9,651 nucleotides of DNA, from positions 8,844 through 18,494 of the forward strand of contig NZKZ01000135.1 in the NCBI GenBank assembly GCA_002694065.1, read 5' to 3'. The first letter of the stretch is position 1. Every line of letters begins with the position of its first letter. The notes beneath the pieces were generated by a model. It was not told the DNA's origin and made no database searches. It saw only the letters and a list, made by a program, of their open reading frames with translations. Origin of the DNA: Acidiferrobacter sp. (lineage in GTDB: Bacteria > Pseudomonadota > Gammaproteobacteria > Arenicellales > UBA868). Shown one piece after another: positions 1 to 6,033 of the stretch. The position numbers and the translations under genes were made by a program.

Positions 1-154
1 TGCCAATGGAGGGATCCGTGACATTCTGTGTGGCCACGGCACCGGCACCTGCCCTGACCCAGGGACATCGGCTCCCCACACTGATGCTGGAGGTAGTGAT
101 CGCCACCCCGGCCATCGCCGTGCGTTCACACATCCCTGTAATCGAAAAGGTCAC
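1..154 (-). CDS. DUF1028 family protein (putative Ntn hydrolase), N-terminal part only
   Basis: Only the first 51 codons are in the window; the gene continues past the left edge. The translation begins MTFSITGMCERT, followed by AGVAITTSSISVGSRCPW and GAVATQNVTDPSIG, which is the typical opening of DUF1028 proteins (COG3342). That family is generally placed in the Ntn-hydrolase superfamily, with no established substrate known to me. The start is GTG at 154-152, sharing GTGA with the stop codon of the upstream dioxygenase gene, with an AGGTGAGG Shine-Dalgarno 7 bases upstream. The downstream ATG codons at 133 and 115 would remove the conserved MTFS opening. Removal of Met would leave Thr2 as N-terminal residue, which fits an Ntn nucleophile; this is inference. 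The overlap implies translation coupled to the dioxygenase. Family assignment is firm; function is open. Confidence 0.85.
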   Translation of the reverse strand, partial: MTFSITGMCERTAMAGVAITTSSISVGSRCPWVRAGAGAVATQNVTDPSIG

Positions 155-1041
155 TGTGCTGCCTCACCTGCACCCTCGCCGGCCGCCTGTTGACCCTGCA
201 GCCCGAAAAACGAGTCGTCCGGGTAGGGCTCAAGAATCTCCATGGTTCCTTCGCGCAAGCGTGCAACGTGAGTTGGCTCACCTGCCACGATGCGGCGGTA
301 AAAGCGGGAGGGTACCGCAGGAGGCATGATCGCAAAGGCGTCAGCTGCACGGTAGTCAGCGATCAGCATCCGTCGATCTCGATCTTGAGACTGATTGGGT
401 CCGCCGCCGTGCAACGTCCAGATATCCATCAGGCAGACGTCACCGGCTTTGCCGACAAGACTGTCGGCTCTGCCATCAAACTGATCAAACAGCGCAGGAT
501 CCGTTGAGCCAATGAACTTGCCATCATGAAAATGGGTGTATCGTTCGCGGTGTGAGCCCGGAACCAGTCGGGCACAGCCATTGCCTTCATCCATATCATC
601 GAGAAAGAGCAGCACCGTAATGCCGTCATCGTTTGTGTGGGGATCAAACGGATGGTCGGCATGATATTCGACTCGAGTCCCTGCCCCGGGAAACTTGTTG
701 TTAAGTTTGCAGTGGTGAAAAAAAACGTTCGGCCCAATAAGATCTGACACGACCTCGGGCAAGTCTCCTTCAAAGAGCAGCTTTTGGTAAATCTCGGAGA
801 TATCGGTCGGATTTGCGACCCGACGCAGGCGGGGATTGGAGGAAGTGTGCCCCTGTTCGAGATCGAAACGGGCCTTGCCATTGGGAGTGTCAAAACCGTA
901 ATTGGCCTCGTGCTTACGACTTTCCTCTACCCACTCCTGCAACTGCGACAGGAGATCACCCCGGACGACTTCAGACACCAGCCCCGGCAACATGAGATAG
1001 CCCTGACGCTTGAACTCTGAAATCTGGGTTTCACTCAACAT
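151..1041 (-). CDS. Phytanoyl-CoA dioxygenase (PhyH) family Fe(II)/2-oxoglutarate oxygenase
   Basis: A 296-residue protein of usual PhyH length, expected to be a soluble non-haem iron oxygenase that hydroxylates a small molecule while decarboxylating 2-oxoglutarate. The iron triad is visible: His127 and Asp129 in YHADHPF, and His211 in DIWTLHGGG. Arg221, Arg223 or Arg224 in QDRDRRMLIADYRA is the likely 2-oxoglutarate carboxylate anchor. LLFLDDMDEGNGCARLVPGSH (about 144-164) is the characteristic strand between the metal ligands. The N-terminal 60 residues (FKRQGYLMLPGLVS) are the normal family entry. The last 15 residues are Gly/Ala/Gln-rich and probably disordered. The ATG at 1041 has an AGAGGAGG Shine-Dalgarno 8 bases upstream. 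It is third in the monooxygenase operon and overlaps the DUF1028 start by 4 bases. PhyH substrates vary widely, so none can be named. Confidence 0.92.
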   Translation of the reverse strand: MLSETQISEFKRQGYLMLPGLVSEVVRGDLLSQLQEWVEESRKHEANYGFDTPNGKARFDLEQGHTSSNPRLRRVANPTDISEIYQKLLFEGDLPEVVSDLIGPNVFFHHCKLNNKFPGAGTRVEYHADHPFDPHTNDDGITVLLFLDDMDEGNGCARLVPGSHRERYTHFHDGKFIGSTDPALFDQFDGRADSLVGKAGDVCLMDIWTLHGGGPNQSQDRDRRMLIADYRAADAFAIMPPAVPSRFYRRIVAGEPTHVARLREGTMEILEPYPDDSFFGLQGQQAAGEGAGEAAQ

Positions 1042-1086
1042 ACTTTTTGCCTCCTCTGTTACCTCTACGCCTACTCCAATTAACCC

Positions 1087-1108
1087 AAGGCCCCGACCTC
1101 AGGGCCTT
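1087..1108 (-). other. Intercistronic stem-loop overlapping the RidA stop codon
   Basis: A perfect 7-bp inverted repeat, AAGGCCC (1087-1093) and GGGCCTT (1102-1108), encloses an 8-base loop. In the minus-strand transcript the hairpin begins at the RidA-gene stop codon and lies before the dioxygenase gene. No clear U-run follows, so it looks more like an mRNA-stability, processing or partial-attenuation hairpin than a full terminator. It sits in a 65-bp gap, long for these operons. Confidence 0.45.
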
Positions 1109-1520
1109 AATCCGGAATAACAGCGGTCACCTCAATCTCTACCACCCACTCCGGTCTTGCGAGCGCTGGCACAACCAGACCCGTTGAGCAGGGAAATACA
1201 CCTTTCAGCCATTTGCCCATCTCCTGGTAGACCGCATCGCGGTAGCGAATATCAGTGAGATAAACAACGCTCCTGCAGATATGTCCCAGCTCACTTCCCG
1301 CCTCCTGCAACAGCATCTGGATATTTTCCATTGCCTTGGCAGTCTGTGCACCCGCATCACCCACATGCAACGACTCGCGGGTATCCAAATCCTGAGCCAC
1401 CTGACCTCGCAGAAACACCGAGGTTCCCCGAGCGACAACTGCCTGACAAAGATCGTTATCCAGGTTCTGTTCAGGATACGTTTCCCGGGTATTGAACGGC
1501 CGAATACGCTCATGAATCAT
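1107..1520 (-). CDS. RidA/YjgF/YER057c/UK114 family protein
   Basis: A 137-residue protein of normal Rid-family length, expected to form the small trimeric fold with clefts between subunits. Family features are a strand-rich N-terminal half with VFLRGQVAQD (about 35-44), a central helix QTAKAMENIQMLLQEAGS (59-76), VVYLTDI (85-91), and a C-terminal LARPEWVVEIEVTAV (120-134). In RidA proper an arginine after FPA binds the imine carboxylate; here the stretch reads FPCSTG, so that arginine seems to be Ser112. This suggests a Rid subgroup not assured to be an enamine/imine deaminase; related proteins include 2-aminomuconate deaminase and RutC. The ATG at 1520 has an excellent AAGGAGGAT Shine-Dalgarno at 1526-1534. 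It lies 43 bp after the monooxygenase gene, suggesting it handles a reactive nitrogenous product; that role is inferred. Confidence 0.9.
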   Translation of the reverse strand: MIHERIRPFNTRETYPEQNLDNDLCQAVVARGTSVFLRGQVAQDLDTRESLHVGDAGAQTAKAMENIQMLLQEAGSELGHICRSVVYLTDIRYRDAVYQEMGKWLKGVFPCSTGLVVPALARPEWVVEIEVTAVIPD

Positions 1521-1563
1521 TTCAAATCCTCCTTACATACGCGCAAATTACACCCACCGCCAC

Positions 1564-3042
1564 TCATGAACCCGATTTCGGCTTGGCGGAGAAGTCAGCG
1601 GTTACCCTATCAGACAAATCGGCCGAACGTCGAACAAAATCCAACGTATCCTCCCAGTCAAAATTCCGATAAACCGCTCCCAGATGCGCAAAGGGAGGCG
1701 CCTGGGCAAACAACTGAAAGGTCAACCGGTGTCCGGCGTAATCCGAGTTCAGCAGATCCCGCGCATAAGCCAGCAGTTTACGGCGATCCTCAGCCTGCCA
1801 GTTCTCATTAACCGAATAGTATTTTTCCAGCCACGGACCGCTCTCCTGATCCTCAAAACAGGCGAGATCCGGCGTGACACAGATCTGACCACCGCATAGC
1901 TCACGCGCAATATGCATCATGGCCGGAAGATTGGCGCACGCGTGAACCCGGCCTGTGAGGAGCAGCGACTGGTTGGGCATCAAGAGGTCGCTGGGACTTT
2001 TCTCCGCAAGCGCGATGGCTGCTGTGAGGTGCGCATGAATCCCCTCACGATACACCGCCAGTTGAGCCAGTTTTTCCTGAACCGCCTGCTGCTTATCCAG
2101 CCCCGTCTGCTTCACGTTGAACAGTGCCGCCCCAATCATCATGTCTGCATATTTGAGAATGCGCTGGACGAATGCAAAAGCCGAATAGCGGTGCAGCGTC
2201 GCCCGGATAAAAGCTGCTGCCTTGGTGTGACGGTAGAACAGTACGTTCTCCCAGGGGATGAGGACGTTATCGAAAATAACCAGCGCATCAATCTCATCAA
2301 AGCGGTTTGACAGCGGATAGTCCTCTTTGGGTGCCCGTCCGGAAAAGCCCGTTCGGCAGATCATCCGGATACCGGGAGATCCAAGATCGCAGATAAAGCC
2401 TACGGCGTAGTCTGAATAGGCGTCGTTGCCCCAGTTGGCAATGGTGGGCTTGGTGAATGCCTGGTTGGCATAAGGCGCTGCCGTCTCAAATTTGGCTCCC
2501 CGTACCACAATGCCCTCGTCGGTTTCCTTGACGACATGCAACAGCATGTCTGGATCCTGATCCTGGGGCGCTTTGGACCGATCCCCTTTTGGATCGGTGT
2601 TCGCGGATACGTGGAAGGGATCGTGATCAATGACCCGATGAATATGATTGGTAATATTCTGGGAAAACTGGGGATCGACCTGGTTGAGTACGTCCTGGCC
2701 ATCATAAAGCGACCACATCTCACCTACGGTTTCATCTCCCACCCGGGTGACGACCCCACCGATATCCTCAAAGACCGCATCCGTCGAGTTTCGCTTATCC
2801 TGCCAATCCTCCTGCGTATACGGCAGCTTCAACCCCACGGAAAATGGCTCATCTTTATCATCGTGATAAGTCATGACAGGTGCAGTGGCCGCATCGTGCT
2901 GCATGTCATAGATCCGCGCGCGGATATCGACCAGGGGCTTGAACATCGGGTGCGTGGTGACATCCGGCACCTTCTCGCCGTTCATGAACACCACCCGGCC
3001 ATCGCGAATCGATTCGCGGTACTCCTCTCCCGTTCTAATCAT
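1564..3042 (-). CDS. HpaB-type (4-hydroxyphenylacetate 3-hydroxylase family) FADH2-dependent monooxygenase
   Basis: A 492-residue protein matching group D two-component flavin monooxygenases (HpaB, PvcC, TftD-like), which use reduced flavin from a separate reductase to hydroxylate a ring. Evidence: the N-terminal TGEEYRESIRDGRVVFMNGE and DVTTHPMF, central VVKETDEGIVVRGAKFETAA (170-189), LSNRFDEIDALVIFDNVLIPWENV (245-267) and C-terminal ARELCGGQICVTPD (379-392). Residues that hold the phenol in characterised HpaB enzymes appear changed: the GRxPDYxN stretch reads YDGQDVLN (113-120), and the His before NPQxDRSK is Ser146. The substrate may therefore not be a 4-hydroxyphenyl compound. No HpaC-type flavin reductase is in the window, so reduced flavin must come from elsewhere. 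The ATG at 3042 has AGGAAGGAA at 3046-3054. It is first in its operon and divergent from the LysR gene, its probable regulator. Confidence 0.9.
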   Translation of the reverse strand: MIRTGEEYRESIRDGRVVFMNGEKVPDVTTHPMFKPLVDIRARIYDMQHDAATAPVMTYHDDKDEPFSVGLKLPYTQEDWQDKRNSTDAVFEDIGGVVTRVGDETVGEMWSLYDGQDVLNQVDPQFSQNITNHIHRVIDHDPFHVSANTDPKGDRSKAPQDQDPDMLLHVVKETDEGIVVRGAKFETAAPYANQAFTKPTIANWGNDAYSDYAVGFICDLGSPGIRMICRTGFSGRAPKEDYPLSNRFDEIDALVIFDNVLIPWENVLFYRHTKAAAFIRATLHRYSAFAFVQRILKYADMMIGAALFNVKQTGLDKQQAVQEKLAQLAVYREGIHAHLTAAIALAEKSPSDLLMPNQSLLLTGRVHACANLPAMMHIARELCGGQICVTPDLACFEDQESGPWLEKYYSVNENWQAEDRRKLLAYARDLLNSDYAGHRLTFQLFAQAPPFAHLGAVYRNFDWEDTLDFVRRSADLSDRVTADFSAKPKSGS

Positions 3043-3175
3043 GACTTCCTTCCTGCATTAATGGGGTTATCAGCGGGAAACGCCAGGGCGCTTGCCGACA
3101 CATCACCACCGCATCATCGCGATCCCGCAAAAATTGTAAAATATAGTTTTAGAATGAATTAGATAGATTTTTTTT
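3043..3175. promoter_or_regulatory. Divergent promoter region between the monooxygenase operon and the LysR gene
   Basis: This 133-bp intergenic region separates divergent start codons at 3042 (minus) and 3176 (plus). Its right third (about 3128-3175) is very AT-rich compared with the coding DNA around it. On the minus strand, TACAAT (3138-3133) and TATATT are possible -10 boxes, but I see no convincing -35. The monooxygenase side has a strong Shine-Dalgarno; the LysR side has only a T-run before its ATG. The arrangement is the classic one for a LysR-type regulator controlling a divergent catabolic operon and itself. Confidence 0.65.
3133..3155. promoter_or_regulatory. Candidate LysR-type operator: imperfect 23-bp palindrome
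   Basis: The arms are ATTnTAAAA and TTTTAnAAT separated by 5 bases, with 8 of 9 positions in each arm pairing. The palindrome lies 20 bases upstream of the LysR start and overlaps the likely minus-strand -10 region. LysR-type sites are usually AT-rich dyads, often built on T-N11-A; this one has a slightly wider core (T-N13-A). Its symmetry and position support an operator for the neighbouring regulator, but AT-rich DNA can give such dyads by chance. Confidence 0.45.
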
Positions 3176-4093
3176 ATGTCATTCTCCCTGCGGCAATTGC
3201 GTCACTTTATCTGTATCGCGGACCATCAGAATATCTCCAGTGCCGCCAGAGAACTCTTTCTCTCACAGCCTGCCCTGTCGACGTCGATTGTGCAGCTCGA
3301 AGAAGCACTCGGCCTGCAGTTGCTGATTCGCCATCATGCCAGAGGTGTTTCTCTTACCCCCGCCGGGAATACTTTTCTGGCCCAGGCGCGGTCTCTGGTG
3401 GCTCACGCCGAAGAAGTCGCCAGTACGGGACGGGCGTTGGGCGAGTCGGCTCAAGGGATTCTCGAAGTAGGATGTTTCTGGACACTGTCACCGTTTTTTC
3501 TTCCTGGTCTTCTGGTGCTTGCACGGGAACGCCATCCGGAACTTGAGATCAAAGTCAGCGAAGGACCTCTCAACGAACTGCAGAGCTTGCTCCATAACGG
3601 CAATATCGAGATGGCGCTGCTTTATGATATTGATCTCGATCCCGCGCTTGCGCGGGTGCCGTTGGCCGACGTGAAGCCGCACGTCCTGCTTCCGGCGTCC
3701 CATCCCCTGGCAAACCGCGCAAGCCTGTCTTTAAAGGCCCTGCGCGATGAGCCCTTCATCCTGCTTGACCTGCCCCATAGCCGCGATTACTTCCTCGGAT
3801 TCTTCGGCAAGCTCGGCTTTCAACCGAGAGTACGTCATCGCAGCCAATCTTTCGAACTGGTACGCGGGCTCGTCGCGAGCGGAGAGGGTTACAGTATCCT
3901 TAACCTGCAGCCAGCTTCCCAACAGACGTATGACGGGGGAAAGGTGAGATGCTTACCGATCAGGGAAAAAATGCCCTCCCTGTCGGTGGTGCTGGGTCAT
4001 CCTGTGGGTCTACGCCAAACCGGTCGGGCCCAGGCTTTTTTGCGCTGTTGTCATGAGTACTTCAAAAAGACGCCGAAGAGCCAAAGCGCTTAA
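3176..4093 (+). CDS. LysR-family transcriptional regulator
   Basis: A 305-residue protein of standard LysR length. The N-terminal winged helix-turn-helix begins LRQLRHFICIADHQNISSAA, continues with LFLSQPALSTSIVQLEEALG (28-47) and ends at RGVSLTPAGNTFL, all hallmark positions. The linker helix runs to about residue 88. A periplasmic-binding-like effector domain follows, with GILEVGCFWTL, HNGNIEMALLYD and HPLANR typical of its two lobes. It should act as a cytoplasmic tetramer that senses a pathway metabolite. The ATG at 3176 places the first helix correctly, although only a T-run and no Shine-Dalgarno precedes it, suggesting weak expression. It diverges from the monooxygenase operon, the likely target; the hut-like operon converging on it could also be a target. 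Its last 32 bp overlap the YczE-type gene. The effector is unknown. Confidence 0.95.
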   Translation: MSFSLRQLRHFICIADHQNISSAARELFLSQPALSTSIVQLEEALGLQLLIRHHARGVSLTPAGNTFLAQARSLVAHAEEVASTGRALGESAQGILEVGCFWTLSPFFLPGLLVLARERHPELEIKVSEGPLNELQSLLHNGNIEMALLYDIDLDPALARVPLADVKPHVLLPASHPLANRASLSLKALRDEPFILLDLPHSRDYFLGFFGKLGFQPRVRHRSQSFELVRGLVASGEGYSILNLQPASQQTYDGGKVRCLPIREKMPSLSVVLGHPVGLRQTGRAQAFLRCCHEYFKKTPKSQSA

Positions 4094-4745
4094 CGAGTGA
4101 CAGAGACAGCGCGACGGCGTATCCCACCCCGATCGCAAACACGACCGTCCCCAAACCTACCGTTCCGCCGAGCAGCCATCCGCAACACAACACGGTGACC
4201 TCGAGTCCGGCCCTGACCCAACCAATAGGTTTTCCGGTGATGCGCTGCAACCCGGTCATCAGTCCGTCACGGGGGCCCGGGCCAAGATTGGCCGTCAGAT
4301 AAAGTCCGCTTCCCACACCAATCAATATCACTCCTGCGATGAGCTGGAGATAGCGCATCGCCGAGCCCTCAGGAAGCATCAACAGCGGTGTCATGGTATC
4401 AATGGCCACCGCAATCACGACTGCATTGGAAAGCGTACCGAACCCCGGGAGTTCCCGCAGCGGGATCCAGAGGAGAAGCACCGAAACACTGACGACAAAC
4501 GTAGAAAATCCAACGCTGAGACCCGACTGCACTGAGATGCCCTGTGCAAGTACAGTCCACGGACTGACGCCAAGGCCGGCCGCAATGAACATCGCCTCCC
4601 CTGTTCCAAAAAGCCAGAGGCCGACGAAGAGCGCTGCCGCGGTAGATCCTCTGGGCTTAAAGGTGAGCGGCGCGTCGGCGCTCCAGATCGTCCGGGGCAC
4701 ACTGTGGGCCGGACGCAGCAGGCGACGCCAGTCCGCTAAGTTCAT
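4062..4745 (-). CDS. YczE/YitT-type integral membrane protein
   Basis: A 227-residue hydrophobic protein resembling the YczE family (COG2364), whose biochemical function is not established. I count about six membrane segments, near residues 34-57, 78-95, 104-124, 132-152, 180-194 and 198-217. LGPGPRDGLMTGL (154-166) is the family signature loop, and GLGVSPWTVLAQGIS (57-71) resembles the matching motif after the first membrane segment. The first 30 residues are soluble and positively charged, so the N-terminus is probably cytoplasmic. It is last in the hut-like operon, 34 bp after the amine oxidase gene, with only a weak GGTAGGGA ribosome site before the ATG. Relatives often sit beside regulator genes; here it may be a transporter or exporter for the substrate, which is a guess from position. 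Its 3' end overlaps the convergent LysR gene. Confidence 0.85.
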   Translation of the reverse strand: MNLADWRRLLRPAHSVPRTIWSADAPLTFKPRGSTAAALFVGLWLFGTGEAMFIAAGLGVSPWTVLAQGISVQSGLSVGFSTFVVSVSVLLLWIPLRELPGFGTLSNAVVIAVAIDTMTPLLMLPEGSAMRYLQLIAGVILIGVGSGLYLTANLGPGPRDGLMTGLQRITGKPIGWVRAGLEVTVLCCGWLLGGTVGLGTVVFAIGVGYAVALSLSLVKRFGSSASF

Positions 4746-4773
4746 ACATCCCTACCGATCATTGCAGGGACCA

Positions 4774-4787
4774 CCGCGATTACGCGG
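4774..4787 (-). other. Short GC hairpin around the amine oxidase stop codon
   Basis: CCGCG (4774-4778) and CGCGG (4783-4787) form a perfect 5-bp stem with a 4-base loop containing the TAA stop codon at 4782-4780. No U-run follows in the transcript, so it is not a typical terminator. It could modulate expression of the downstream membrane-protein gene or be chance. Confidence 0.25.
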
Positions 4788-6033
4788 GATGACCCAGGAT
4801 CGACTGAACCTCTCGAATCGCGCGCTCCCCCGTCATGCGAGCGCCATGACAGGTACAGAAATGATCCGTCGATGTTGCCTCGCCGCAAAAAAACAGCCGG
4901 TCTGCCAGGGGTTTGGCCAGCACCGCCCTCTGATGGAATTGACCCGGCATGGCGGTTGAATAGGCGCCCCTGACAAACGGATTTCCGCGCCATGCAGACT
5001 GGCGATCCGACTTCACTTTAGAGCGAATGTCGTTCCCAAACACGTAACACAAAGCATCTATCACGGCCTCTCGTGACGCGTCCGTCCCTGCTCGCTCAAG
5101 CCAATCTGCGTGTCTCCCGGCAACGATCCCGATAGCGCAATTAAATCCATAAGCCCCGAGACTGATCTGGATGGGCGGATGACCTTCTCGTTCGACGACC
5201 ACGCGCTCTGTGACATCATCGGGGAATACCGCTCGATCTATTTCGAGGCGAATCCGGTTGTAGTTGCCAAGGGGAAGCGCCCAAATGGCGTCCTGTTTCT
5301 CCGTGGGCAGCTCCGGCACAAACCGGATATCTCCCGAGGCCAGAACGCCCGTCGAAACGGCAATGACTGCACACTTCGCCTTGATCTGCCCTTTGGCGGT
5401 TTCTACAAGAACGCCCGGACCCTGCCACTGCACGCAGGTCGCTGCCGTGTTCAGAGAGACCGGCACAGCCGCTCCCCATTGACTGACCAAAGCGCCGTAC
5501 CCGTCCACGACGGGCCAGTTTTCTTCGGTGTCGTTGTAACTGACAAGATCGCCTATCGAAATCTGGTCCACGTCCGACGAGGTATTCAGCGTATCGTAAA
5601 AATCGAGCACCTCAGTCCATGGCCCGTCGCGCTCAACGGTATCGAACACTGATTGATCCAGGCCCTGGGACCAGGCGTCAGCGACGCTTTTTTGGCGCTC
5701 ATTCATCGCTCTGAACGCAGCCGCGACTTCGACATCTTCGACCCAGACACCCTGGCGGAAAAACCCGGAGCGGCCATACCCCTCCCGACGCTCGTAACGC
5801 ACCCCAAACGCATCGGCGGTATCGACAAAGGGATTGAGGCTGGCGGAGTGCATCCAGTGACAACCGAGATCAAAAGGCGCGCCGTCCGGCATGATCTCAG
5901 TATGGGCACGACCCCCCACCCGGGCATCCGCTTCCAACACCACCGAAGTTAGCCCACCTGCACCGAGCGCACGACCCGCGGCCAGGCCTGCCGCGCCAGC
6001 GCCAATAACCACCACGTCGACTGTGCTACTCAT
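4780..6033 (-). CDS. FAD-dependent amine oxidase (flavin monoamine oxidase family)
   Basis: A 417-residue flavoprotein expected to oxidise an amine to an imine/aldehyde with release of H2O2. The N-terminal Rossmann motif is VVVIGAGAAGLAAGRAL (7-23), followed by the adenosine-binding Glu34 and ARVGGRAH (37-44). The C-terminal FAD motif FFCGEATSTDHF (381-392) leads into HGARMTGERAI, as in monoamine and polyamine oxidases. WRGNPFVRGAYS (348-359) is also typical. The lysine that often holds the flavin-N5 water in this family appears as Arg260 in LPLGNYNRIRLE. I start at ATG 6033, which overlaps the hutI stop in ATGA and puts the dinucleotide motif at residue 7. The in-frame ATG at 6111 would add 26 Pro/Gly-rich residues encoded inside hutI. 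No signal peptide is visible, so it is probably cytoplasmic. The substrate is unknown; a histidine-derived amine is suggested by context only. Confidence 0.9.
   Translation of the reverse strand: MSSTVDVVVIGAGAAGLAAGRALGAGGLTSVVLEADARVGGRAHTEIMPDGAPFDLGCHWMHSASLNPFVDTADAFGVRYERREGYGRSGFFRQGVWVEDVEVAAAFRAMNERQKSVADAWSQGLDQSVFDTVERDGPWTEVLDFYDTLNTSSDVDQISIGDLVSYNDTEENWPVVDGYGALVSQWGAAVPVSLNTAATCVQWQGPGVLVETAKGQIKAKCAVIAVSTGVLASGDIRFVPELPTEKQDAIWALPLGNYNRIRLEIDRAVFPDDVTERVVVEREGHPPIQISLGAYGFNCAIGIVAGRHADWLERAGTDASREAVIDALCYVFGNDIRSKVKSDRQSAWRGNPFVRGAYSTAMPGQFHQRAVLAKPLADRLFFCGEATSTDHFCTCHGARMTGERAIREVQSILGHPA

Noticed and set aside
6..329. Plus-strand open frame of 107 codons
   Set aside because: It is antisense to the dioxygenase and DUF1028 genes, whose translations match known families; its own product has no recognisable features.
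2536..3162. Plus-strand open frame of 208 codons
   Set aside because: It is antisense to the monooxygenase gene and runs through the promoter region; the opposite strand carries clear conserved motifs.
4000..4110. A bidirectional terminator between the LysR and YczE-type genes
   Set aside because: The coding regions overlap, and I found no GC-rich stem followed by a T-run on either strand.
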